26,032 nt of DNA, taken from the IMG/VR virus record IMGVR_UViG_3300042301_002920, positions 1-26,032 of that record; one strand, given 5' to 3'. The notes below the pieces were generated by a model. That model had not been told where the DNA came from. It did no database searches and was given only the letters and a program-made list of their open reading frames with translations. Shown one piece after another: positions 18,559 through 25,026 of the stretch; position 1 is the stretch's first letter, and the number at the start of each line of letters is the position of its first letter. The position numbers were made by a program, and so were the translations under genes. This DNA comes from a virus.

Positions 18559-20266
18559 TGTTCGTGAAGGGCAAAGAGGTAATATAAAGACCGTATGTCC
18601 GAAGTGTAGCGATACCAGAAAGAAAAAGAATGATCCATGCCTATCAGTAGATGTAGAAGAAGGCATTTGGAACTGCCATAACTGTGGATACAAAGGAACC
18701 GTGCGCATAAAGAACGATAAAGAATATGTACGCCCAACAGGTGAGCTAAAAACTTTAAGCCAACCAGTCATTGATTGGTTCGCAGCTCGGGGAATAAGTA
18801 ACCAAACACTACTCAGATTTAAAGTATCTGAAGGTGTCGATTATATGCCTCAGGTTAACGCAGAAACTAAAACAATTCACTTTAATTATTACTACAATGG
18901 AGAACTTCAAAACATTAAGTATCGTGATCGTGATAAGAACTTTAAGCTTGTTAGTGGGGCTAGGCTTGTGCCTTATAACATTGACGTCTGCCTTGATAAT
19001 GCTACCGATAGTATTGTTATCTGCGAGGGAGAGATCGATTGCATGGCGTTTTATGAAGCAGGAATTAAGAACGCTATATCAGTACCTAATGGTGCCAGCA
19101 AGGGCTCCCAAAAGCTTGAATGGTTAGAAGACTTCTGGAACCTGTTTGAAGGCAAGAAGATATACCTGGCCACTGATATGGATGAGGCTGGCATATCACT
19201 TAGAAATGAGCTTGCAAGAAGACTAGGCAAACAGAACTGTTTAATAATAGAATTCCCTTATAAGGACGCAAACGAAGTGTTGATTCATGGTGGACGGGAT
19301 ATACTAGTCGAGTGTTACAACTCGGCTAGTCCCTACCCGGTTGAAGGTATTGAAGATGCGTTCTCAGTTAAGGCTGATATATACAAGCTATACGATGAAG
19401 GATTCCCTACTGGTTTCGATACTGGTTACGCAACTGAATTCGTATGGCATCCAGGACAGGTAACACTCGTTACCGGCATACCTGGTCATGGTAAATCTAC
19501 CATGATAAAGAATATCATATTCAAGCTGGCTGAAAAGCATGACCTAAGATCCTTTATTTACTCAGCCGAGGAGGCCAACACGGCTTTTGCTTTAGCTGAT
19601 ATGTACCAGATCGCTACAGGTAATTCATTCTTCCAATCAAAGCTTTCCAAAAGAATAACAAGGGATGAGGTAGAAGCATGGACGCCATTCATGAACGATC
19701 ACTTCAAGTATTACAAGCTAAGTGAGAATGACCTGACCATTGAAGGCATCCTTGACAAGGCCCAGGAGATGGTTAAAAGATATGGCATTAACATACTCGT
19801 GATAGATAACATGAGTACAGTTGAGAAGAGCATGAGCAACCAGGCAGATACACGCCATCACCAGATCAAGAACATGATGAACGATGTGGCCAGGTTCGCC
19901 AGGAACCATGACATAATCGTATTCCTAGTGGCGCATCCAAAGAAGATGACTGAATTAAAGAATGGGATATACAAAGTACCTAATGGTTACGATGTGGGTG
20001 ATAGCTCACACTGGTTCAACCTACCTGATAACGGTATGACTGTTTACAGAAACTTGGAAACAAACCAGACCGAGTTGCATAGATGGAAAGTAAGGTTCAG
20101 GTATAGTGGCCAGCTCGGGGTAGACTACTTCACATTCAACGTAGCCAACAGCAGGTACCATTCAGCAGAAAGATTAAATGACGGAACAGATAAAAGCAAA
20201 TTCGTAAACCAACCCTATGGCAAGAAAGACATTGAAAACTTTGCCGCCCTCGCAGACTCTTTATAA
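18527..20266 (+). CDS. Bifunctional DNA primase-helicase (T7 gp4-like)
   Basis: 579 residues. An N-terminal zinc ribbon has C24, C27, C50 and C53 (CPKC...CHNC). A TOPRIM domain follows with E167-G-E169 in VICEGEIDCMAF and D217-M-D219 in YLATDMDEAG. A DnaB/T7-type helicase domain has Walker A GIPGHGKST (317-325), a later Walker B ILVIDNMS, and a downstream FLVAHPKKM motif with the sensor His. This is the full set of a T7-gp4-type enzyme that unwinds and primes the lagging strand. It overlaps the initiator gene upstream by 32 bp. The next gene's start lies 13 bp past the stop. Confidence 0.9.
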   Translation: MIQQLRALGINVREGQRGNIKTVCPKCSDTRKKKNDPCLSVDVEEGIWNCHNCGYKGTVRIKNDKEYVRPTGELKTLSQPVIDWFAARGISNQTLLRFKVSEGVDYMPQVNAETKTIHFNYYYNGELQNIKYRDRDKNFKLVSGARLVPYNIDVCLDNATDSIVICEGEIDCMAFYEAGIKNAISVPNGASKGSQKLEWLEDFWNLFEGKKIYLATDMDEAGISLRNELARRLGKQNCLIIEFPYKDANEVLIHGGRDILVECYNSASPYPVEGIEDAFSVKADIYKLYDEGFPTGFDTGYATEFVWHPGQVTLVTGIPGHGKSTMIKNIIFKLAEKHDLRSFIYSAEEANTAFALADMYQIATGNSFFQSKLSKRITRDEVEAWTPFMNDHFKYYKLSENDLTIEGILDKAQEMVKRYGINILVIDNMSTVEKSMSNQADTRHHQIKNMMNDVARFARNHDIIVFLVAHPKKMTELKNGIYKVPNGYDVGDSSHWFNLPDNGMTVYRNLETNQTELHRWKVRFRYSGQLGVDYFTFNVANSRYHSAERLNDGTDKSKFVNQPYGKKDIENFAALADSL

Positions 20267-20279
20267 GGAGCACTGGAAG

Positions 20280-20516
20280 ATGCTAAACAGCGGAGGCAAA
20301 ATGATGGAGCATGTAGTTGATGTGAAGGGAGACAACCTTGTGAGACCGGCTAAGCTAGATGAGATCGTACCTGGCAAGCAGTACTACATGCAAGGCATAT
20401 TTAAACCTACACATTTTACACCTACTGTCTTCGATCCAGCAGTGAGTTGGGATACTATTAAAGAACTACATAACACAGGAAGAATATGGCTACGAGAGGA
20501 AGATCAGCAAGGGTAA
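20280..20516 (+). CDS. Hypothetical protein in the replication operon
   Basis: 78 residues starting at the ATG at 20280 (MLNSGGKMMEHVVDVKGDNL). This start has AAGGAG ten bases upstream, one of the few Shine-Dalgarno sites in the window. An upstream ATG at 20217 lies in the end of the helicase gene and is less likely. The protein is beta-rich (LVRPAKLDEIVPGKQYYMQG) and overlaps the nuclease downstream by 31 bp. No family recognised. Confidence 0.6.
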   Translation: MLNSGGKMMEHVVDVKGDNLVRPAKLDEIVPGKQYYMQGIFKPTHFTPTVFDPAVSWDTIKELHNTGRIWLREEDQQG

Positions 20517-20830
20517 AAGGACACACGTTCGAAAGGGATATAGTGCAATGGTTTAAAGATCTAGGCTGGGATAAAGCAGTGACCTCCCGAGCTGAGAGTA
20601 AGAACAAAGATGACCAGGGTATTGACTTGTGTTATACCGATCCATTCTCTGTGCAAGCTAAGGCAGTAGAAAACCTTGGTAGCCTACATAAAATACTGGC
20701 AGCTATGCCTGATGACTCCAACTACAATGTAGTCTTCCACAAGCGTAGCAGACAGGGTGTTATTGTGGCCATGACACTGGATGACTTTAAAGAATTAATT
20801 CAAATGCTTAAATCAAATAAAATAATATGA
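20486..20830 (+). CDS. PD-(D/E)XK nuclease, Holliday-resolvase-like
   Basis: 114 residues. A KGHTFERDIVQWFKDLGW helix carries the first Glu. SRAESKNKDDQGIDLCYTDP has the D-x-G-x-D of the second strand, and FSVQAKAVENL supplies the Q-x-K in the third. Together they resemble archaeal Hjc/Hje-type Holliday junction nucleases. The end (VVFHKRSRQGVIVAMTLDDF) completes the fold. Beside recombination and replication genes it most likely resolves branched DNA. The overlap with the tiny gene at 20827 is ATGA-type. Confidence 0.7.
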   Translation: MATRGRSARVKGHTFERDIVQWFKDLGWDKAVTSRAESKNKDDQGIDLCYTDPFSVQAKAVENLGSLHKILAAMPDDSNYNVVFHKRSRQGVIVAMTLDDFKELIQMLKSNKII

Positions 20831-20973
20831 AAGCAACAATCGAAACAGACACTATGAGTGTGTATATGCTGCTCCCGAACATAGCATTCATATACGAACC
20901 TGATTACAAGGAGATCCAAATCGGATTCTACTTTTTAAATTTTTCACTAACAATCAAAATCTCAAAAAAATGA
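20827..20973 (+). CDS. Tiny hypothetical protein
   Basis: 48 residues: MKATIETDTMSVYMLLPNIA, then FIYEPDYKEIQIGFYFLNFS, and LTIKISKK. The gene has ATGA overlaps with both neighbours (20827-20830 and 20970-20973), which is strong support for translation despite the size. The sequence alternates hydrophobic and polar residues like a small beta sheet. Confidence 0.6.
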   Translation: MKATIETDTMSVYMLLPNIAFIYEPDYKEIQIGFYFLNFSLTIKISKK

Positions 20974-21215
20974 GTACTCAAAAATCAGACATCGCAGCTT
21001 GGAAGAAGACTGTGAACACTAAGAACGGTCCAGTAGAAGTACTGAGCGTTACTGTAGGCGACAAGCGTTACACCATGTGGCCTAACACATTTAAAAAGGA
21101 AGGCGAGAAATCTCCTGACTATCGTGGGAACTTGGATACGTATGAGCCAAAAGCAGCAGCTGCTCCAGTCGCTTCGTTCGTAGGACAAAACGAAATTGAA
21201 GAGCTTCCATTTTAA
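20970..21215 (+). CDS. Small protein with SSB-like C-terminal tail
   Basis: 81 residues. The core WKKTVNTKNGPVEVLSVTVG, DKRYTMWPNTFKKEGEKSPD, looks like strands of a small OB-like fold with aromatic and basic residues suited to single-stranded DNA. The end is a flexible Ala-Pro linker and NEIEELPF, the acidic tip with a final hydrophobic pair typical of single-stranded-DNA-binding proteins (DDxPF or similar), which binds partner repair and replication enzymes. Too short for a standard SSB, so a mini-SSB or adaptor is proposed. It is followed by a hairpin and may end a transcript here. Confidence 0.55.
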   Translation: MSTQKSDIAAWKKTVNTKNGPVEVLSVTVGDKRYTMWPNTFKKEGEKSPDYRGNLDTYEPKAAAAPVASFVGQNEIEELPF

Positions 21216-21221
21216 TTTAAC

Positions 21222-21263
21222 AGGGAGGGTGGAGATTGGTCCCGATGCCCTCCCTAAATTTTT
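21222..21263 (+). terminator. Hairpin followed by T-run after the SSB-like gene
   Basis: AGGGAGGG (21222-21229) pairs with CCCTCCCT (21248-21255) around an 18-base loop that can form a further GG/CC pair; AAATTTTT follows. It reads as a Rho-independent terminator or attenuator. The large internal loop containing CCCGATG echoes the loops of the array RNA elements, so it may be a related fold. Confidence 0.5.
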
Positions 21264-21268
21264 ACCCC

Positions 21269-21562
21269 ATGAAAGTATACATAGAAAATTATATCGGTAG
21301 GCCGCTAGAACACGATTTCGATCTTGAGTTCAAGAACAGAACTACCGTCCTCAAATACTCCAACTCAAAGGAGTGGGATCCAGAGCTACTTGGCACACAG
21401 GCATGCAGTATAGTTAATACCGGCAACGGGTATGTAGTTAAGCTTGACGGCAAGACTATACGTATTGACTACGCACAGGCGCAGCAGTTGTTAATACTTC
21501 TCATGTATATGAATGACGCCAAGATTGAAATCTGTGAAACGAAAATATTTAAAAGCATATGA
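21269..21562 (+). CDS. Hypothetical protein
   Basis: 97 residues starting at ATG 21269 (MKVYIENYIGRPLEHDFDLE). An in-frame ATG at 21236 lies within the terminator hairpin and is rejected. It is likely strand-rich: NGYVVKLDGKTIRIDYAQAQ, then QLLILLMYMNDAKIEI. No motif of known function. The stop overlaps the next gene's ATG (ATGA). Confidence 0.6.
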   Translation: MKVYIENYIGRPLEHDFDLEFKNRTTVLKYSNSKEWDPELLGTQACSIVNTGNGYVVKLDGKTIRIDYAQAQQLLILLMYMNDAKIEICETKIFKSI

Positions 21563-21813
21563 CCCCATTTGAAATGGCGGAGGAATTAAAATCAGACGCC
21601 AGAAAATTAATCCAAACCGGGATATGGTCATGTGTTGTAACTCACCTGCACTTAGTTCCCGAAGTTAATGTCGACAAGGCCGTGAAAGCTATATGCCTAT
21701 ACATGGTCGATAAGATTATTGATGAAATGGAAAACGAGGTGGATGGTAATGATGCGGAAGATAGATCCGTCTTCTACTATCAAGTAAAAAATATCCTATG
21801 CAAGCCATCATAA
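21559..21813 (+). CDS. Helical hypothetical protein
   Basis: 84 residues, helical: MTPFEMAEELKSDARKLIQT, then VNVDKAVKAICLYMVDKIID, then EMENEVDGNDAEDRSV. It overlaps the HAD gene by 16 bp. Common as a small helper in phage replication operons by position, but there is no specific motif. Confidence 0.6.
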   Translation: MTPFEMAEELKSDARKLIQTGIWSCVVTHLHLVPEVNVDKAVKAICLYMVDKIIDEMENEVDGNDAEDRSVFYYQVKNILCKPS

Positions 21814-22163
21814 GTATTGACTACGATGACACCATCGTGTATGCCGATTATCCAAACATCGGTACCATTAAACCGCATGCAGCGGATGTAATTAACAGAC
21901 TCTATGATGCTGGTCACTTCATTATCATCTGGACCTGCCGGTCTGGTGAGCACGAAACCATGGCAGCTGACTACCTCAGATCCAATGGCGTAAAGTTCCA
22001 TCACATCAACGAGAACCATCCAGATAACATAGCACAGTATGACAGCGACTCCCGTAAAATATTTGCTGACATCTACATCGATGACAAGCAGCTCGGGGGA
22101 TTACCCGAAAGCTGGTTAGAAATAGAAACAATCCTTACCCAACAAATAAACAAACTAAAATGA
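21798..22163 (+). CDS. HAD-superfamily hydrolase
   Basis: 121 residues. The HAD motifs are visible: SIDYDDTIV with the nucleophile Asp and acid Asp at 8 and 10; IIIWTCRSGEHE (motif II Thr); and IYIDDKQLGG (motif IV acidic pair). The fold is minimal, without a cap, like the small phage and Bacteroides BT0820-type proteins. The substrate is unknown; phosphate removal from a nucleotide or DNA end would fit the neighbouring nucleotide kinase. Start and stop overlap both neighbours. Confidence 0.8.
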   Translation: MQAIISIDYDDTIVYADYPNIGTIKPHAADVINRLYDAGHFIIIWTCRSGEHETMAADYLRSNGVKFHHINENHPDNIAQYDSDSRKIFADIYIDDKQLGGLPESWLEIETILTQQINKLK

Positions 22164-22741
22164 TTATTGCACTCTCTGGCTATGCTAAATCCGGCAAGGA
22201 CACAGTAGCTGAAATAGTAAAAGAGATACAACCAAACAAATGGGAGGTAAAGAAATTCTCTGGTAAACTTAAGACCATTGCATCTATCCTGTTAGGTATA
22301 CCTGAGCACATGTTTGAGGACCAGGATTTCAAAACCTCCATGCTTGGAGAGGAGTGGTGGAAAAACTATGGTGACTTCTACCATCAGATGAGCGTAAGGG
22401 ATTTCTTACAGATGTTAGGTACTGACGCCATCCGTAATGGGTTGCATAGTAACGCATGGGTGAATGCTCTTATGGCGGATTATAAGCCAGCTAAAATAGA
22501 CCAGTATAATCCATCCTACTGGATCATCACAGACTGCCGCTTCCCTAATGAAGCCCAGGCAGTGAAGGATAATGGTGGTGTAGTCATACGTATTGTACGT
22601 CCAGGTATTGAACCAGTAAACGCACACCCATCAGAGACCGCACTTGATAACTGGGACTTCGATTTCCGAATCGCAAACGCATCTGATAAGGTCGCATTAA
22701 AACAAACAATTGAAATACTATTAAATAAAATACCATGCTAG
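22160..22741 (+). CDS. Deoxynucleoside monophosphate kinase-like protein
   Basis: 193 residues. The N-terminus MIIALSGYAKSGKDTVAEIV carries the P-loop GYAKSGKDT. KFSGKLKTIASILLGIPEHM follows, then a lid-like section rich in aromatics (GEEWWKNYGDFYHQMSVRDF). WIITDCRFPNEAQAVKDNGG and VVIRIVRPGI are typical of T4 gp1-type dNMP kinases that phosphorylate dNMPs for DNA synthesis. It overlaps the HAD gene by 4 bp and the next gene by 7 bp. Confidence 0.75.
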   Translation: MIIALSGYAKSGKDTVAEIVKEIQPNKWEVKKFSGKLKTIASILLGIPEHMFEDQDFKTSMLGEEWWKNYGDFYHQMSVRDFLQMLGTDAIRNGLHSNAWVNALMADYKPAKIDQYNPSYWIITDCRFPNEAQAVKDNGGVVIRIVRPGIEPVNAHPSETALDNWDFDFRIANASDKVALKQTIEILLNKIPC

Positions 22742-22923
22742 CAACAGATCCATTTACCGGCATTACAGAATCACGCCTTAAAGCACAAGACAGGGTAAAA
22801 CCAGAGCTTAAGAATATTTACGTAGCTCTCTCCCGAGCTATAGAAGAAGGCGATCAATTAAAGATCGGAATCGTATTAGGCCAAACATTAACCAAACTAG
22901 AATCACTTATCAATGGCAGTTAA
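22735..22923 (+). CDS. Small hypothetical protein
   Basis: 62 residues: MLATDPFTGITESRLKAQDR, VKPELKNIYVALSRAIEEGD, QLKIGIVLGQTLTKLE. Probably a helical bundle. It overlaps the dNMP kinase by 7 bp upstream and the next gene by 11 bp. Confidence 0.55.
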   Translation: MLATDPFTGITESRLKAQDRVKPELKNIYVALSRAIEEGDQLKIGIVLGQTLTKLESLINGS

Positions 22924-23245
22924 ATTAACCAACTCACAAGCAGAATCATTTGAACTCATGCACTCTAGTGTGTGCAATGCATTAATCTACGCTGAAGATT
23001 TACATAAGGGTAAACATATTGCCTTAAGGGAATGCTTACCCCCGATCATAACCAAACTCAGATGGCTAAAGAACGCCATTGAATTAAAGGTACTAGCCTC
23101 ACGCAGGAAGGAGATAAGGGAAAGGGATACGTTATTCTTTGATGAGATCCTCAGGCTGGTAAGCAACATGGATGACGAACAGAAAAACAAATTAGAAATC
23201 GAAGCTAAAAAAATACTACATGGAAAGTGTTCTATACCTGAATAG
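22913..23245 (+). CDS. Helical hypothetical protein
   Basis: 110 residues, strongly helical (LTNSQAESFELMHSSVCNAL, IYAEDLHKGKHIALRECLPP, and the tail SNMDDEQKNKLEIEAKKILH). No motif. Basic and acidic clusters suggest a protein-protein adaptor. It overlaps the next gene by 26 bp. Confidence 0.6.
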   Translation: MAVKLTNSQAESFELMHSSVCNALIYAEDLHKGKHIALRECLPPIITKLRWLKNAIELKVLASRRKEIRERDTLFFDEILRLVSNMDDEQKNKLEIEAKKILHGKCSIPE

Positions 23246-23480
23246 GTACCGAGATGAGATCCGCTTCACTGAAGAGGACAACAAAGTTACAATGACTGGT
23301 GGCCAGTATATGCGTGTCGGATGGGATGAAGACCCCGAAGTAATCACTATGGTGGATCCATCTGGCGGACCATACATTACAGTCGGCAGTGACTTGCAGT
23401 CATTCTTTAGAGATGGCAAGAAAAGAATTATTGATAAGATAAAAATGGACAAAGAACAGGTAATATTCATGCTGAAATAA
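23220..23480 (+). CDS. Hypothetical beta-rich protein
   Basis: 86 residues: MESVLYLNRYRDEIRFTEED, NKVTMTGGQYMRVGWDEDPE, VITMVDPSGGPYITVGSDLQ, SFFRDGKKRIIDKIKMD. Alternating strands with turns (VGWDED, DPSGGPY) suggest a small beta barrel, with a basic C-terminal helix. It overlaps the upstream gene by 26 bp and ends the block before a hairpin and promoter-like site. Confidence 0.6.
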   Translation: MESVLYLNRYRDEIRFTEEDNKVTMTGGQYMRVGWDEDPEVITMVDPSGGPYITVGSDLQSFFRDGKKRIIDKIKMDKEQVIFMLK

Positions 23481-23483
23481 TTT

Positions 23484-23523
23484 GTTAGTTCAAACTAACG
23501 AGTATATATAACCGATAACTTTG
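23484..23523 (+). promoter_or_regulatory. Hairpin and candidate -7 box before gene 23544
   Basis: A perfect GTTAGT-TCAA-ACTAAC hairpin (23484-23499) follows the previous stop. TAACTTTG (23516-23523) matches the Bacteroidetes TAnnTTTG box, 20 bp before the next ATG, but no TTTG occurs at the right distance upstream. It may mark a new transcription start. Confidence 0.35.
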
Positions 23524-23543
23524 CATAACAAAATCACAAACCC

Positions 23544-23747
23544 ATGATGAGACGATGCTCTTCTAACCCTAACCAGTGGTGCAACTGCGTTGAGAACAAA
23601 CCATGCCCCACCTCTTTTACTCCCCCGAACTACGACCTGGCTGCAGAAGTAAAACTACTGAACGAAAAGATAAATATTATTAACGCTAAAATAGAAGCCC
23701 TTGAGGCTTTACGCTATGACAAAATCAGAGAAGGATTACGTGGATAA
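23544..23747 (+). CDS. Cys-rich N-terminus, coiled-coil C-terminus, hypothetical
   Basis: 67 residues. CSSNPNQWCNCVENKPC is a cluster of four Cys that could bind zinc; the rest, LAAEVKLLNEKINIINAKIE, then ALEALRYDKI, is a parallel coiled coil. The CCCCCGAAC motif overlaps its middle (23622). It overlaps the next gene by 32 bp. Confidence 0.6.
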   Translation: MMRRCSSNPNQWCNCVENKPCPTSFTPPNYDLAAEVKLLNEKINIINAKIEALEALRYDKIREGLRG

Positions 23748-23931
23748 ATACCACGCAACAGAACCAGTGTCAGTGATGGCTACGCATACCGGCCTTACGT
23801 ATTTAGAAATAATTACCTACTGTGAGGAGATGGGTTACCAGCCTGTACGAAAAAGAAAGCGTAGACCGGAAGATGAACCTACGCCAGAAGGATACTTTGA
23901 CATTAACAATTATAACCCCGCAACCATATGA
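23716..23931 (+). CDS. Small basic hypothetical protein
   Basis: 71 residues from ATG 23716 (MTKSEKDYVDKYHATEPVSV), preferred over an in-frame ATG at 23701. VMATHTGLTYLEIITYCEEM has the spacing of a small helix-turn-helix, followed by a basic stretch RKRKRRPEDEP. A DNA-binding regulator is possible but unproved. The stop overlaps the next ATG by 4 bp (ATGA). Confidence 0.55.
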   Translation: MTKSEKDYVDKYHATEPVSVMATHTGLTYLEIITYCEEMGYQPVRKRKRRPEDEPTPEGYFDINNYNPATI

Positions 23932-24047
23932 TGATCCTATTTATTCTAGTTGTAGTGACGCCAATTGTAGCAGCCTGGGTATACCTGGTATCCAAGCAGG
24001 CCGATGAAGAAAACACTATTGATTTAACCGATGAAGATATTTGGTAA
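23928..24047 (+). CDS. Small single-span membrane protein (paralog A)
   Basis: 39 residues: MMILFILVVVTPIVAAWVYL, then VSKQADEENTIDLTDED. One transmembrane helix with an acidic cytoplasmic or periplasmic tail. It shares TPI-A--WVY--(S/T)K with the small protein at 24332, so the two are probably paralogs. It has ATGA overlap with the previous gene. Confidence 0.5.
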   Translation: MMILFILVVVTPIVAAWVYLVSKQADEENTIDLTDEDIW

Positions 24048-24056
24048 ATATTTATT

Positions 24057-24254
24057 ATGAAAGATACTTGCAGTAAAAGATTTTACAAATGCAAATGTGG
24101 AACTTTAAACGAGTGCTATGTTTGGGAATCGCAATTAAAAACACACGATTTTGGATGTGTTAAGTGTAATGCATTATTAGGATTAAAGCAATTGCAGAAG
24201 AAGAAAGAGGTTAATAAATCTGCAGCTATCCGAACTCCAACTAAAAACAGATAA
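24057..24254 (+). CDS. Zinc-ribbon-like hypothetical protein
   Basis: 65 residues. FYKCKCGTLNECYVWESQ and DFGCVKCNALLGLKQL give a CxC...CxxC ribbon, likely binding one zinc. Basic tail (LQKKKEVNKSAAIRTPTKNR). The ribbon-and-basic-tail layout suits nucleic-acid binding. It is flanked by small membrane proteins. Confidence 0.55.
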   Translation: MKDTCSKRFYKCKCGTLNECYVWESQLKTHDFGCVKCNALLGLKQLQKKKEVNKSAAIRTPTKNR

Positions 24255-24255
24255 G

Positions 24256-24330
24256 ATGATATTAATATTCCTAGTAGGTGTAGTAACCGTAATAGGTTGC
24301 GTATCTATTTATAAACAAACAAAAGATTGA
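24256..24330 (+). CDS. Tiny single-span membrane peptide
   Basis: 24 residues: MILIFLVGVVTVIGCVSIYK and QTKD. One transmembrane segment and a short basic end. It starts 1 bp after the zinc-ribbon gene and ends 1 bp before the next. Accepted mainly for the tight packing. Confidence 0.4.
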   Translation: MILIFLVGVVTVIGCVSIYKQTKD

Positions 24331-24331
24331 T

Positions 24332-24436
24332 ATGGACTTAATACCTTTTTTAATCTCCTGTGCAGTAGCTACACCGATAGCTATTCTATGGGTATATATA
24401 CTAACTAAAAATAAAAAAGAAAATGAGCATTTATGA
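24332..24436 (+). CDS. Small single-span membrane protein (paralog B)
   Basis: 34 residues: MDLIPFLISCAVATPIAILW, then VYILTKNKKENEHL. It shares the TPI-A--WVY--TK core with the gene at 23928, with an additional N-terminal hydrophobic stretch and a basic tail. It overlaps the next gene by 14 bp. Confidence 0.45.
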   Translation: MDLIPFLISCAVATPIAILWVYILTKNKKENEHL

Positions 24437-24668
24437 TCCGGGAACAATCCCACAAGAAGTTGAAGGTCCTGTAGAGTATATCCCAAGCAGGTCAGAACTA
24501 TTAAGGCAACACTCAATTAGGATAGAATTCATGTCAAGGGGGTGCGTTATTCATGTTGGCTGTAAGTCTATTCCTTTTGAGAGTATAGATCTGGCTATTA
24601 GATGCTTGAACGACTACATAGCGGAGCCCTACAAGCAAGGTAAAGAATGGGAGAGAATCCTAAGTTAA
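24423..24668 (+). CDS. Hypothetical protein before the tRNA-like genes
   Basis: 81 residues: MSIYDPGTIPQEVEGPVEYI, PSRSELLRQHSIRIEFMSRG, CVIHVGCKSIPFESIDLAIR, CLNDYIAEPYKQGKEWERI. The central strand pattern FMSRGCVIHVGCKSIPFESI and following helix suggest a small alpha/beta fold. Common in Bacteroidetes phages by my memory, function unknown. Confidence 0.6.
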   Translation: MSIYDPGTIPQEVEGPVEYIPSRSELLRQHSIRIEFMSRGCVIHVGCKSIPFESIDLAIRCLNDYIAEPYKQGKEWERILS

Positions 24669-24675
24669 ATATTTT

Positions 24676-24777
24676 AGTCAGGTGGCGGAATGGTTGTAGA
24701 CGCTAGTTAAATGTATTGATTAATTCTGACGCATTTGATGAACAATTAATTGTTAGGTTCGAATCCTGCCCTGACTA
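24676..24777 (+). tRNA. tRNA-like gene 1 (class II-like, isotype unresolved)
   Basis: Acceptor AGTCAGG (24676-24682) pairs perfectly with CCTGACT (24770-24776), then A73. T8, G9 and D-arm GCGG-AATGGTTGTAGA-CGC are leucine-like (GGCGGAAT, GTAGACGC). The T-loop is TTCGAAT. Anticodon arm: the stem AGTTA/TGATT gives loop AATGTAT, with A where U33 is expected; an alternative pairing AGTTAA/TTAATT gives a 9-base loop. The variable region is long (about 30 bases) and contains the palindrome CAATTAATTG. A T-stem mismatch remains. The fold is tRNA-like, but the anticodon cannot be assigned safely, so it may be a divergent or non-canonical tRNA. Confidence 0.6.
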
Positions 24778-24919
24778 CGCATTCCTGCTTAACACGTTAA
24801 GAATCCGTTGGCAAGTGTTAAGTGTAGGAGCCAACCCCATGCTGCACGTGGCGAACGCTGGTAAAACAATTACCAAGGAGGCAGTGTAAAATAGTGACTG
24901 CTCGGAAAGACGAGCACCT
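24778..24919 (+). other. Structured spacer between the tRNA-like genes
   Basis: 142 bp, no gene. CTTAACAC (24788-24795) can pair with GTGTTAAG (24815-24822), and GTTGGC (24807-24812) with GCCAAC (24830-24835). The two stems interleave as an H-type pseudoknot. A hairpin GGTAA/TTACC (near 24860-24875) and GCTCG-GAAAGA-CGAGC (24900-24915) follow. It may be an RNA in its own right. Confidence 0.4.
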
Positions 24920-25014
24920 AGTCAGGTAGCTCAAATTTTGGGAGCACATGCATCATTGCGTGTTCAATACAAGTCTGCTTTAGGCTTGTTCAGGTTCGAA
25001 TCCTGTCCTGACTA
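24920..25014 (+). tRNA. tRNA-like gene 2 (long variable arm, isotype unresolved)
   Basis: Acceptor AGTCAGG (24920-24926) with CCTGACT (25007-25013), A73 at 25014: the same 14 bases as gene 1. T8, A9, D-stem GCTC/GAGC with loop AAATTTTGG. Anticodon stem CATGC/GCGTG would leave a 6-base loop ATCATT; a 4-bp version gives an 8-base loop with CAT in place. Variable arm ACAAG/CTTGT is 5 bp, class II type. T-arm CAGG-TTCGAAT-CCTG. The anticodon is not clear. It looks like a class II tRNA with a damaged or unusual anticodon loop. Confidence 0.6.
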
Positions 25015-25026
25015 CAAACTAAATCT

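Noticed and set aside
24676-25014. The whole 340-bp tRNA-like block as a tmRNA
   Set aside because: Each half has its own acceptor and T-arm, and no tag reading frame ending in ALAA-like residues is present in the spacer.
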